A stretch of DNA of 64,000 bases from an uncultured Faecalibacterium sp. (GTDB lineage Bacteria > Bacillota > Clostridia > Oscillospirales > Ruminococcaceae): positions 1 to 64,000 of the forward strand of contig CAKSYT010000001.1 of the NCBI GenBank assembly GCA_934524985.1, given 5' to 3'. The first letter of the stretch is position 1, and each line of letters opens with the position of its first letter. The notes under the pieces are model-generated. The model saw nothing but the letters and a program-made list of their open reading frames with translations, did no database searches and had not been told where the DNA came from. Positions 52,749 to 62,500 of this stretch are shown in pieces. A program made the translations under genes and the position numbers.

Positions 52749-52964
52749 TCAATAGATCTTTTCAATGGGGCAGTCGGCGGGGATGCCGTACCGGCTGCGG
52801 AAGGCCTGCAATTCCTGCAGGCTGCGGATCAGCTGCACCTCGGTAAAATGGCCGGTGTGCAGATCCTGAAACCCGGCCACCTGCTCCCCAGTGCAGATGC
52901 TGCACCGCAGCACCGGCTTCTGGGCGGCGGGGTCGTAGGAGGATGCTTTCTTTTTGCCGAACAC
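52749..52964 (-). CDS. Small conserved hypothetical protein, 71 residues
   Basis: A 71-residue protein with a basic N terminus (MFGKKK) and VLRCSICTGEQVAGFQDLHTG, in which CSIC is a possible metal pair, ending IPADCPIEKIY. It looks like a known small Firmicutes family of uncertain function. The start is GTG at 52964 behind AAAGGAG. It lies between trmO and the S24 repressor, all on the - strand. Confidence 0.75.
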   Translation of the reverse strand: MFGKKKASSYDPAAQKPVLRCSICTGEQVAGFQDLHTGHFTEVQLIRSLQELQAFRSRYGIPADCPIEKIY

Positions 52965-52988
52965 AGGCTGCTCCTTTCTTTCCTTATC

Positions 52989-53609
52989 TTATAGGCCGCG
53001 GCAAAGCCCCACGGCTTTGCCCTCGATGTGCAGCTCCGAAAGCTGCTCTCCGGCGTAGAACATGGGCGGGCAGACGGCGGCGTTATCCGCCAGCAGCATC
53101 ACGGCATCGCCCTGCCGGTGGAAGTGTTTGAGGGTGGCTTCCTCGCCCACCCGCACGGCGGCGATCTCGCCCTGCTCCACCTCGGGCTGGCAGCGGATGC
53201 AGACGATATCCCCGTTGCATATCGTGGGAGACATGCTGTCGCCGTGGCAGGTCAGGGCAAAATCCGCGTGCCACGCGGCGGGTACCCCGATATAGCACTC
53301 AATATTCTGCTCGGCGGTGATGGGGGTGCCGCAGGCAATGGAGCCGATCAGCGGTACCTGCACCATGGCAGGCAGCGGCTCAAAGCCCGGGGGACAGGTG
53401 CAGGGCGCGTCCAGCCCCAGCAGGGCAGCGGGGGTGGTCTCCAATGCCTGCGCCAGCTCCTCCACCTTGGATTGGGGCAGGTCGTTGATGCCTTTTTCCA
53501 GCTTGGTGATGGAGGAACGGGAGCGGTAGCCCATGCGCCGGGCAAGCTCCTGCTGCGAAAGGCCCAGCTGCTCCCGGCGCAGACGGACACGGGTAGATAA
53601 ATCGGACAT
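52989..53609 (-). CDS. XRE/S24 self-cleaving repressor (LexA/CI-like)
   Basis: A 206-residue repressor with an N-terminal HTH_3 (LRREQLGLSQQELARRMGYR, SRSSITKLEKG) and a C-terminal S24 peptidase domain. The catalytic pair is Ser125 in GDSMSPT and Lys161 in EATLKHF, with a likely self-cleavage bond at Cys93-Gly94 (IACGTP). Such repressors are inactivated by RecA after DNA damage, as in prophages. It is divergent from the phage-like genes at 53802 and 54062, and perfect promoters face each way in the gap. Confidence 0.9.
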   Translation of the reverse strand: MSDLSTRVRLRREQLGLSQQELARRMGYRSRSSITKLEKGINDLPQSKVEELAQALETTPAALLGLDAPCTCPPGFEPLPAMVQVPLIGSIACGTPITAEQNIECYIGVPAAWHADFALTCHGDSMSPTICNGDIVCIRCQPEVEQGEIAAVRVGEEATLKHFHRQGDAVMLLADNAAVCPPMFYAGEQLSELHIEGKAVGLCRGL

Positions 53610-53663
53610 GGCGGTTCTCCTGAAAACTATGTGTTGTGGTGTGTGGTACAGTGCTCTGCTTTG

Positions 53664-53692
53664 AGTATAGCAGAAAATTTCCTGAAAATCAA
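53664..53692 (-). promoter_or_regulatory. Promoter of the S24 repressor
   Basis: On the - strand, TTGATT (53692-53687), 17 nt, TATACT (53669-53664). Confidence 0.7.
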
Positions 53693-53721
53693 CAATTACA
53701 GAGCGTTTTGGAAATAATAGG

Positions 53722-53770
53722 TTGACAGTCAATCAACAGCGGAGTATAATACAACCAATGATTGTTGCAA
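53722..53770 (+). promoter_or_regulatory. Consensus promoter and putative repressor sites
   Basis: TTGACA (53722-53727), 17 nt, TATAAT (53745-53750), an exact consensus. Half-sites CAACAAT, CAATCAAC and the imperfect palindrome CAACCAATGATTGTTG (53753-53768) surround it and are candidates for the S24 repressor operators. Confidence 0.7.
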
Positions 53771-53779
53771 ACGCGGTGA

Positions 53780-54355
<576 letters not shown>

Positions 54356-54372
54356 GCAAATAGCTGCGAAAA

Positions 54373-54440
54373 GTGCCCCAGAAACGTCCGCAGACGTTTC
54401 TGGGGCACAAATTATAATCATTTTTCCGCAGCAATAGCGG
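54373..54440 (+). repeat. CCGCAGA-loop hairpin repeat, forward copy
   Basis: GTGCCCCAGAAACGTC pairs with the arm ending at 54408 around CGCA, then AAATTATAATCATTTTTCCGC, of which AAATTATAAT and TTTTCCGC match the copy at 18159. Confidence 0.75.
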
Positions 54441-54489
54441 GATAAAACAGGGCTGCTGCACTGTGTTTCGTGCAGCAGCCCTGTTTTGG

Positions 54490-54654
54490 TTATTTCTTCT
54501 TGGCGTCCGGGTTCTCGCAATGGCTGTGGCAGGAAGCGCAGTTGCCGCTGCAGCCCTCTCCCTTCCAGCCGCCCTGTCTGGAGATCCAGACCACAGCCAG
54601 CGCAAACAGCACAGCCAATATTACCAGCGTGATGATCCCGCGAAGTGTCAGCAT
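54490..54654 (-). CDS. FeoB-associated Cys-rich membrane protein
   Basis: A 54-residue membrane peptide with one helix (residues 5-26) and a Cys-rich tail (GCSGNCASCHSHCENPDAKKK, with CSGNC and CASCHSHC). Small proteins with this layout are called FeoB-associated Cys-rich membrane proteins, but no feo gene is nearby. ATG 54654 follows GAGGG; a longer frame upstream lacks support. Confidence 0.75.
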   Translation of the reverse strand: MLTLRGIITLVILAVLFALAVVWISRQGGWKGEGCSGNCASCHSHCENPDAKKK

Positions 54655-54931
54655 ATACATCCCTCGATTTCTCTTATGCAGCTTTCTGCCCCCAAGTATA
54701 CACGATTTGCAGGCAAAGAGCAACAGCCTGCCGCACATTTTTTATGCAGGGTGCAGCCGGTGCGGCTGCCCGGCGGTAATGTTGCACGCCCGGCACCCGG
54801 CATGGCGTTTTTGCAGCCAGAAAAAAGGTTTCGAAAAAAGTAAAATTTTTTCAAATTAGGGCTTGCATTTCGGCAAAGGCCGTGCTATAATAATCACGTT
54901 CCAGTTCGGAGCGCACAACACAAGCGAATAT

Positions 54932-55008
54932 GGAGGATTAGCTCAGCTGGTTAGAGCACCTGCATCACACGCAGGGGGTCTGGGGTTCGAGTCCCTAATT
55001 CTCCACCA
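54932..55008 (+). tRNA. tRNA-Val (anticodon CAC)
   Basis: Acceptor GGAGGAT pairs with ATTCTCC; D-arm TAGCTCAGCTGGTTAGAGCA; anticodon stem CCTGC/GCAGG with loop ATCACAC giving CAC; T-arm TGGGGTTCGAGTCCCTA; encoded CCA. Confidence 0.95.
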
Positions 55009-55015
55009 AACAGTT

Positions 55016-55051
55016 CGTACTCGAACCTGTAAAGGTTCGGGTACGTTTTTT
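55016..55051 (+). terminator. Terminator of tRNA-Val
   Basis: CGTACTCGAACC and GGTTCGGGTACG pair around TGTAAA, followed by TTTTTT. Confidence 0.88.
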
Positions 55052-55094
55052 GTTTATCGGAGGTTTGCGTTTGCGCAACAGAACGATAAACGAG

Positions 55095-55137
55095 CAAAGG
55101 CAGGGTATCACCATCACGGTGGTATCCTGCCTTTTTG
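55095..55137 (+). terminator. Strong hairpin with T-run between tRNA-Val and the LytTR operon
   Basis: AAAGGCAGGGTATCACC pairs with GGTGGTATCCTGCCTTT, followed by TTG. Two further hairpins follow (GTTCGC/GCGAAC near 55152-55167; AGACGCCC/GGGCGTCT near 55170-55195). The 55009-55304 gap holds no gene. Confidence 0.75.
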
Positions 55138-55304
55138 CTTTGCAGAAGGAAGTTCGCTTTATGCGAACCTAGACGCCCCTACAAGACGGGCGTCTGAAAA
55201 CAGCCCTGTTTTGAACAAGGTTTTCCATTGCATTTCACGGAAAAGTATGTTTCAATAAAAAGAGTGATACGGCAATCAGACGCAGAGAGAAGGTGGTGTG
55301 CAGG

Positions 55305-56015
55305 ATGTTCAGGATCGCGATCGTGGAAGATCAGGAGGAAACACGGGAATGCCTGAACCGGTTCGTCCGGCAATATGCCGAGGAGCAGGGCTTACAGGTG
55401 GAGATCCGTCTTATTGCGGACGGCTCTGAGATCGCAGAGCACTATACGCCGGGGTTCGACATCATTTTTATGGATGTGGAGATGCCCCAGCTGGACGGCT
55501 TTGGCGCTGCCGAAGCCATCCGGGCGGTGGATGCGGAGGTGGTGCTGGTCTTTGTGACCAACATGGCGCAGTATGCCATCCGGGGGTACGAGGTGGACGC
55601 GCTGGATTATGTGCTGAAACCGGTGAATTATTATCAGTTCTGTACAAAGCTCTCCCGCGCTATCCAGCGGGTGCAGCGGCGCAGAGGCGGGCAGGTGGTG
55701 CTGCAGCTGGCGGGCGGCGGCATCCAGCTGCTGGACACTGCGGATATCTATTATCTGGAGACCCGCAGCCGGATGCTGTACTACCACACCGCCAAGGGGG
55801 AGTTTGCGGTGCGCGCCAGCCTGCAAAGCGCCGAAAAGCAGCTTGCCGAGTACCACTTTGTCCGCTGCAACCAGTGCTATCTGGTCAACTTGGCCTACGT
55901 CAAGGGCATTGAAAACGACTTCGCCCTTGTGAAAGACGATCGGCTGGAGATCAGCCGGCGGCAGCGAACGGCCTTTCTTACTGCGGTGGCGTCCTACATG
56001 GGAGGTGTGCTGTGA
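55305..56015 (+). CDS. LytTR response regulator (AgrA-like)
   Basis: A 236-residue two-component regulator: receiver domain at about 1-120 with phospho-acceptor Asp57 (FMDVEMPQLDG) and DALDYVLKPVNYYQF, then a LytTR DNA-binding domain (DIYYLETRSRML ... LAEYHFVRCNQCYLVNL). It acts with the histidine kinase encoded next, which its end overlaps (GTGA). ATG at 55305 preceded by GAAGGTGG. Targets are unknown. Confidence 0.9.
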   Translation: MFRIAIVEDQEETRECLNRFVRQYAEEQGLQVEIRLIADGSEIAEHYTPGFDIIFMDVEMPQLDGFGAAEAIRAVDAEVVLVFVTNMAQYAIRGYEVDALDYVLKPVNYYQFCTKLSRAIQRVQRRRGGQVVLQLAGGGIQLLDTADIYYLETRSRMLYYHTAKGEFAVRASLQSAEKQLAEYHFVRCNQCYLVNLAYVKGIENDFALVKDDRLEISRRQRTAFLTAVASYMGGVL

Positions 56016-57295
56016 CTACATCGCTGCTCAACAGCCTGCTTCGGGCACTGCTGCGCTGGGGTGCGGCGCTGGTTTTTTGCCTGCCCTTGCGGCATCGGTC
56101 CCACTTCTGGGCGCGCGCCTGCGGAATGCTGGTTCCACTGCTTTTGCTGGCGCAGCTGCTGGACCCGCTGGCACAGTCCACAACACTGTGGCAGCAGCAG
56201 CTTTTGCTGCTGGTGCTTTATGTTTCCTTTTTTGTGCTGCTGGCCGGGATGATCTACCTGTGTACAGATATCAATAAAAAGGGAGCGATGTACTGTGCGG
56301 TGTGGAGCCTGCTCATCGCGCAGTGCGCCTACGAGGGCTGGTGCTTTCTGGAGCTGTATTTTTCCCGGCATGGACACCCGCTGAACATGGCTTCCCCTTG
56401 GGCGGTTCTGGTACAGCTGCTGTCCGGGACGGCATTTTTCGGGTTGGTGTATGCACTGCCTGCCCGGCAGCTTCCCTATAAGGGAGAATACCATATCGGG
56501 CCCCGACAGTTATTCAGTTCGTTTTTTATTGGGAGCCTGTTTATGGTGCAGGCAGCGGTTTTAAGCGATACCTCTATCGATTCATGGCCGCCCAGTCTGG
56601 TGGCTACGCTGGTTACCGGACAGCTCTATTTTCTTACTTTATTGTATTTCCAGACAGAGCTGTTCAAGAAATCTGCCATGGAAAAAGAGATGAATGCCCT
56701 GAATCTGCTGTACGAGCGGCAGCGCCAGCAATATCAGGTGGCAAGACAGAATGTGCAGATGATCAACAAGCGCTGCCATGAGCTGAAGGTGCAGATCGCC
56801 AATCTCCGCAAGCTGTCGCCCGAAGCGGTGCCGCCGGAGCGCATCGAGGAGGCTGAGCGCGCCGCCCGCCTTTATGACGCGAACCGCAACACCGGCAACG
56901 AGGTGCTGGATGTGGTGCTGACCGAGAAGAGCCTGCTGTGCGAGTCCCGGGGCATCCAGCTGAATGCCGTGGCAAACGGCAGCTGTCTGGGCTTTTTTGA
57001 GGCAGGGGATCTGTACGCGCTGTTTGCCAATGCACTGGATCATGCCGTGGAAAGCGCGGTGCAGACTGCCCGCCCGGAGTGCCGAGTCATCGATCTGCTG
57101 GTCTGCGTGCGGCAGGGCTTTGTGGTGGTGAATATCATCAGCCCGCTGCGCCCGCCGGAACAGCAGGCGAACCGCTCCGCACAATATGAGCTGAAGGTGA
57201 TCCGGCGCATCGTACAGAAATATAAAGGCACGCTGACCTTGGAGGAGCAGGGCGAATTCTTTGCGGAAAAGATCATCTTTCCGCTGCAAAAATAA
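56012..57295 (+). CDS. GHKL sensor histidine kinase (AgrC-like)
   Basis: A 427-residue kinase with about six N-terminal helices (residues 20-210), a coiled-coil dimer region with the phospho-acceptor His256 in KRCHELKVQ, and a C-terminal GHKL ATPase domain (TGNEVLDVVLTEK, LYALFANALDHAVESA, ADGxG-like region altered). It resembles AgrC/ComD-type peptide-sensing kinases. No agrB or agrD-type peptide gene is adjacent, so the signal is unknown. Start GTG at 56012. Confidence 0.88.
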   Translation: MTTSLLNSLLRALLRWGAALVFCLPLRHRSHFWARACGMLVPLLLLAQLLDPLAQSTTLWQQQLLLLVLYVSFFVLLAGMIYLCTDINKKGAMYCAVWSLLIAQCAYEGWCFLELYFSRHGHPLNMASPWAVLVQLLSGTAFFGLVYALPARQLPYKGEYHIGPRQLFSSFFIGSLFMVQAAVLSDTSIDSWPPSLVATLVTGQLYFLTLLYFQTELFKKSAMEKEMNALNLLYERQRQQYQVARQNVQMINKRCHELKVQIANLRKLSPEAVPPERIEEAERAARLYDANRNTGNEVLDVVLTEKSLLCESRGIQLNAVANGSCLGFFEAGDLYALFANALDHAVESAVQTARPECRVIDLLVCVRQGFVVVNIISPLRPPEQQANRSAQYELKVIRRIVQKYKGTLTLEEQGEFFAEKIIFPLQK

Positions 57296-57311
57296 GTTAA
57301 GAAACCGGCAG

Positions 57312-57358
57312 CCGCCGCAGAATTTCCGAAACCGGAAGTCCTGCGGCGGTTTTCTTTT
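57312..57358 (+). terminator. Terminator of the two-component operon
   Basis: CCGCCGCAG and CTGCGGCGG pair around a loop holding a nested TTCCG/CGGAA, followed by TTTTCTTTTTG. Confidence 0.8.
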
Positions 57359-57392
57359 TGTGGCTTGTTGGATACATCTGTTTGTGGAAAAT

Positions 57393-57414
57393 ATACAAAT
57401 ATATCAATTTGTAT
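57393..57414. promoter_or_regulatory. Operator-like palindrome upstream of the GH2 gene
   Basis: ATACAAAT-atatca-ATTTGTAT is a perfect inverted repeat in AT-rich sequence. A second one, CGACCgATTTTCGC/GCGAAAATtGGTCG (57447-57483), lies between it and the gene. Either may bind a sugar-responsive regulator; none is encoded next to it. Confidence 0.5.
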
Positions 57415-57557
57415 TTGGAAGCTGAAAACCGAATGCGCACGCAAAACGACCGATTTTCGCGGGCATCTTGCGAAAATTGGTCGCTTTGATAAAATAACAA
57501 CAAAAGAAAAATGTACGGAAAAATTACCGGAACACAGCGAAAAACAGGAGGAATCGG

Positions 57558-59477
57558 ATGCGTAGTATTGCAAAGCTTATGAAGGACTGGCAGTTCACCG
57601 GCCCGGACGGCGTGACCGCTGCCGTAGCACTGCCCCACACTTGGAACGCGAAGGATGGTCAGGACGGCGGCAACGATTACTGGCGGGGAACCTGCACCTA
57701 CCGCACCGGCTTTGCGGCTCCGGCTTACGACCCGGCACAGCAGCAGGTCTGGCTGCAATTTGAGGGCGTCAACGCCAGCGCCACCGTACTGCTGAACGGT
57801 CAGCAGCTCTGCACCCATGACGGCGGCTACTCCACCTTCCGGGCAGAGATCACGGAGTTGCTGCAGGCAGAAAATCAGCTCACGGTGCGGGTGGACAACA
57901 GCGTCAACGACCGCGTTTACCCCCAGAAAGCAGACTTTACCTTCTACGGCGGCATCTACCGGGATGTGAGCCTGCTGGTGGTGAACAAGAACCACATCGC
58001 ACTGGGGCACTTTGGCGATACCGGCGTGAAGATCACCCCCGCCCTGAAAGAGGGCAGCGCCGACATTCAGGTGGAAACGCTGGTGGAAGGCGAGGGCACT
58101 GTTGCGGTGGAGCTGCTGGACGCGGAGGGCAGCATTGTTGCAAAGGGTGAAGGCGAAAATGCTTCCCTTCATCTGGATGCTCCCCACCTGTGGAACGGCG
58201 TAAAAGACCCCTACCTCTATACCTGCGTTGTCCGTCTGTTGCAGGACGGTCAGCCGGTGGACGAAGTGACCACCAGGGTGGGTCTGCGCAGCTTCTCGGT
58301 GGATGCGAAGAAGGGCTTTTTCCTCAACGGCAAGCCCTATCCGCTCCACGGCGTTTCCCGCCATCAGGACCGCAAGGGTCTGGGCAATGCCATCACCCGG
58401 GAGATGCACGATGAGGATATGGAACTGATCCGAGAACTGGGTGCAAACACCGTCCGCTTGGCGCACTACCAGCACGACCAGTATTTCTACGACTTGTGCG
58501 ACCGGTACGGCATGGTGGTCTGGGCAGAGATCCCCTATATCTCCGAGCACCTGCCCAACGGCCGGGAAAACACCATCAGCCAGATGAAAGAGCTGATCCA
58601 CCAGAACTACAACCACCCCTCCATCGTCTGCTGGGGCGTGTCCAACGAGATCACCATCTCCACCAAGGACAAGGCGGATATGCTGGATAACCACCACGAG
58701 CTCAACGACCTGTGCCACAAGATGGACCCCACCCGCCTGACCACGCTGGCCTGCTACGCCATGTGCGGCCCCTTCAACCCGGTGGCGCACATCACCGATC
58801 TGGTGAGCTGGAACCTGTATCTGGGCTGGTATGTGCCGGGCTTGTTTTTGAACGACCTGTGGATGGACTTTTTTCATCTGGTGTACCCCAACCGTCCGCT
58901 GGGCTTTTCCGAGTACGGTGCCGAGGGTATGCCCAACCTCCACAGTGCCCACCCCCGCCGGGGCGACCACACCGAGGAGTATCAGGCCAAATACCACGAG
59001 TACATGCTGAAGTGCTTCGACCGCCACCCGTGGCTGTGGGCGACCCATGTCTGGAATATGTTCGACTTTGCAGCAGATGCCCGGGATCAGGGCGGAGAGC
59101 CGGGCATGAACCACAAGGGTCTGGTCACCTTTGACCGAAAGACCAAAAAGGACAGCTTCTACCTCTATAAAGCATGGTGGAGCGAGGAAAACTTCGTCCA
59201 TATCTGCTCCAAGCGGTTCACCGACCGCACCGAGAAGGAGATCGAGGTCAAGGTCTATTCCAACCAGAACACCGTCGCCCTGTATGCGGACGGCAAAAAG
59301 CTGGCAGAGCAGACCGGCGAGCATATCTTCAAGTTCCGCGTGCCGCTGCACGGGAAGGTGGAGCTGAAAGCCGTTGCGGGCGACTGCATCGACACCGCCT
59401 GCTTCCGCAGCGTGGCGACCCCGAACCCCAGCTACAAGCTGGTAAAAACCAAGTCGAAGAGTGCGAACTGGGTCTGA
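57558..59477 (+). CDS. Glycoside hydrolase family 2 (beta-galactosidase/glucuronidase type)
   Basis: A 639-residue GH2 enzyme, without signal peptide, so cytoplasmic. It has the N-terminal sugar-binding domain (TWNAKDGQDGGNDYW), an Ig-like domain, and a TIM barrel with GANTVRLAHYQHDQYFYDLC. The acid/base is Glu364 in GVSNEITI and the nucleophile is Glu452 in FSEYGAEG. A short C-terminal domain follows. The sugar (galactose, glucuronic acid or other) cannot be read with confidence. It lies upstream of the GH3 and sugar transporter genes and would hydrolyse imported glycosides. RBS AGGAGG. Confidence 0.9.
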   Translation: MRSIAKLMKDWQFTGPDGVTAAVALPHTWNAKDGQDGGNDYWRGTCTYRTGFAAPAYDPAQQQVWLQFEGVNASATVLLNGQQLCTHDGGYSTFRAEITELLQAENQLTVRVDNSVNDRVYPQKADFTFYGGIYRDVSLLVVNKNHIALGHFGDTGVKITPALKEGSADIQVETLVEGEGTVAVELLDAEGSIVAKGEGENASLHLDAPHLWNGVKDPYLYTCVVRLLQDGQPVDEVTTRVGLRSFSVDAKKGFFLNGKPYPLHGVSRHQDRKGLGNAITREMHDEDMELIRELGANTVRLAHYQHDQYFYDLCDRYGMVVWAEIPYISEHLPNGRENTISQMKELIHQNYNHPSIVCWGVSNEITISTKDKADMLDNHHELNDLCHKMDPTRLTTLACYAMCGPFNPVAHITDLVSWNLYLGWYVPGLFLNDLWMDFFHLVYPNRPLGFSEYGAEGMPNLHSAHPRRGDHTEEYQAKYHEYMLKCFDRHPWLWATHVWNMFDFAADARDQGGEPGMNHKGLVTFDRKTKKDSFYLYKAWWSEENFVHICSKRFTDRTEKEIEVKVYSNQNTVALYADGKKLAEQTGEHIFKFRVPLHGKVELKAVAGDCIDTACFRSVATPNPSYKLVKTKSKSANWV

Positions 59478-59588
59478 GTACCGGTCCACACCTTGGAATA
59501 AACTGCCGCTCTTTGAAAATGGCTGCGCCACAGCGGCCATGAAAAAGCCTGCGGCGATCGCTGACACACACAAGAAAAGGAGAACAAC

Positions 59589-62500
59589 ATGAAGAAGGGC
59601 AAGAAGAAAGGCTCTGGCGTTGTACTGTGGAGCATCCTTACGGTGCTTTTCACGGTACTGTTCGCCGGTGCCTGCATCGGTTCCAATCTGGCATTTGCCA
59701 GTGCACAGGCCGTGAACATCGCACTAAAGACCCCCACCCACAAAACTGTGGGCAAGGACGACAGTGCCGTGTATTACGAGAGTGATTTCAGCAGTGTGGA
59801 AGAGCTGGAAGCACACGATAAGGAGATCGCAGAGCAGCTTACCGGTGAGGGTGCTGTGCTGCTGAAGAACGATAACAATACCCTGCCTCTGGCAGCGGGC
59901 AGCAAGGTGTCTACGCTCAGCCATTCCAGCGTGGACGTTGTTACCTGCGGTACCGGCTCTGCCGATATCGACACCTCCAAGGCACCCACATGGAAAGAGG
60001 CTCTGGAGGCCGTGGGCTTTGACGTGAACCCTGTGCTGTGGGACTTCTACACCAACGGTGCCGGCAAGGACTATGTCCGCTCTCCCGGCAAGGGTACCAG
60101 TCTGGGTGACCGCTCTGCATGGCATATCAATGAAGTGCCGGTCTCTCTGTACGGCACCAACGTCAATGCTGCGGATGCGGCAGCCGGTGCAAACATCACC
60201 GATGTGCGCTCCAGCTTTGCCTCCTACGGCGATGCCGCGATCGTGATGCTCTCCCGTGTGGCCGGTGAGGGTGCTGATCTGGAGTACGGCGATTTTGTGG
60301 ATGGCACCAATGTGCTGTCCCTGACCAACGAAGAAAAGGATATGCTGAAGATGGCCAAGGAGGAGTTTGCACGCACCATCGTGCTGATCAACTCCACCAA
60401 CGCCATGGAGTGCGATTTCCTCAATGATCCCGAGTACGGTGTGGATGCCGCGCTGTGGATCGGCTACACCGGCTCCTACGGCCTGAACGCCGTGGCTGAT
60501 ATTCTGGCCGGCAATGTGAACCCCAGCGGCCATCTGGTGGACACCTACTGCTACGACAACACCACCGCACCCGGTCTGGTGGACTACTACGCAAACCAGT
60601 ACACCAACTATGACGAGAAGGATACCAGCAAGTGGTATTCTGTGGCAAACGGCGGTCTGGACGGCAACAGTTACTACACCACCTATCAGGAAGGCATCTA
60701 TGTGGGCTACCGTTACTACGAGACCCGCTACGAGGATGTGGTCATGGGCACCCAGAACGTGGGCGAGTACGACTACGCCTCCACCGTGGCCTATCCCTTT
60801 GGCTATGGCATGAGCTACACCACCTTTGACTGGTCCAACTTCCAGTCCTCCTACGATGCAGCCACCGACAGCTTCAACATCAGCGTGGATGTGAAGAACA
60901 CCGGCTCTGTGGCAGGCAAGGAAGTGGTGCAGGCTTACTTCCAGTCCCCCTATACCGAGTACGATAAGGCAAACGGCATCGAGAAGGCTTCTGTGGAGCT
61001 GTGCGGCTTTGGCAAGACCCAGCTGCTGGCCCCCGGCGAAAGCGAGACTGTTACCATCAACGTACCCCGCAGCGAGCTGGCCTGCTACGACGAGAACGTG
61101 GCACAGACCTATATTCTGGAGGCCGGTGATTACTACCTGACCGCCGCCCGCAATGCCCACGACGCTGTGAACAATGTTCTGGCTGCCAAGGGCTACACCA
61201 CTGCCAACGGCATGACCGCCAACGGCGATACTGCGTTCACCTATACCTACACCAACGGTGTGACCGATACCAAGACCTACTCCATCTCTGCCGCTACCGG
61301 CGAGAAGATCACCAACCAGCTGGATTCTGCCGACATGACCTATTATGGTTATGACGAGATGAATATGCTCACCCGTTCCAACTGGACCGGTACCTGGCCG
61401 GAGAAGATCGCCATTGAGGCAAACGACGCCCTGATGGTGGACATCAACGCCTACCAGAGCTATAAGGGCATTGAAGGCTCTACCACCGAGATGCCCACTA
61501 TGGGTGCCGACAACGGCATGACGCTGGGCATGATGATCGGCAAGGATTACGACGACCCGGATTGGGACAAGCTGCTGGATCAGGTCACCTATGAGGAAAT
61601 GGCCGAGCTGGTGGGCAAGGGCTTCCACAACACTGCTATGATGCAGAGCATCTCCAAGCCCGCTACGGTGGATGACAACGGTCCGCAGGGCTTTACCCAG
61701 ACCCTGACCGGCGTCTCGGTCTGCCACACTGCATACAGCGATGAGAATATCATGGCTGCCACCTTCAACGTGGATCTGATGAAGGAAGTGGGCATCTGTA
61801 TCGGCAACGATATGCTGGATCTGGGCGCTTCCGGCCTGTACGGCCCCGCCATGAACATCCACCGCACCGCTTACTCCGGCCGTAACTTCGAGTATTACTC
61901 TGAGGATCCGTTCCTCTCCGGTAAGATCGCAGCAGCCGAGGTAGAGGGCATCCAGTCCAAGGGCGTGTATGTTTACATCAAGCACTTTGCGCTGAACGAT
62001 ACGGAAAGCCGCTGCCGCTGCATTGCTACCTTTACCAGCGAGCAGGCGATCCGTGAACTGTACCTCAAGAGCTTTGAGATGGCAGTCACCGAGGGCGGCG
62101 CCAAGTGCGTCATGAACTCCTTTGCACGCATCGGCGGTATCTGGTCCGGTGCACACAAGGGTCTGCAGACCAATATCCTGCGCGGCGAGTGGGGCCTGAC
62201 CGGCTTCAACCTGACCGACTTCTCCGGCAACGCCATGTTTGCAAACTACGGCATCTACATGAAGAGCTTTGACGTTGCACAGGGCCTGCTGGCCGGTACC
62301 AACAGCTGGGACTCCAGCGCCCAGCAGTGGACTGACGAGCTGCTGAAGCTGTATAAGGGCGATGCCGACATCACGCAGGCCATGCGTGAGTCCACCCACC
62401 GCATCCTGTACACGGTGGTCAACTCCAACGCTATGAACGGCGTCACCGCAGATACCAAGATCGTATCCGTTACTCCTTGGTGGAAGACCGCACTGATCTG

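Noticed and set aside
54863..55258. Open frame of 131 codons on the + strand
   Set aside because: It spans tRNA-Val and two terminators, so it is not a protein gene.
57297..59573. Long open frame of 758 codons on the - strand
   Set aside because: It is fully antisense to the GH2 gene, whose catalytic motifs are intact; the antisense product is repetitive in His/Gly/Val and shows no domain or ribosome site.
59724..62399. Long open frame of 891 codons on the - strand
   Set aside because: Antisense to the GH3 gene. Codon bias in GC-rich genes keeps the opposite frame open; no family features are seen.
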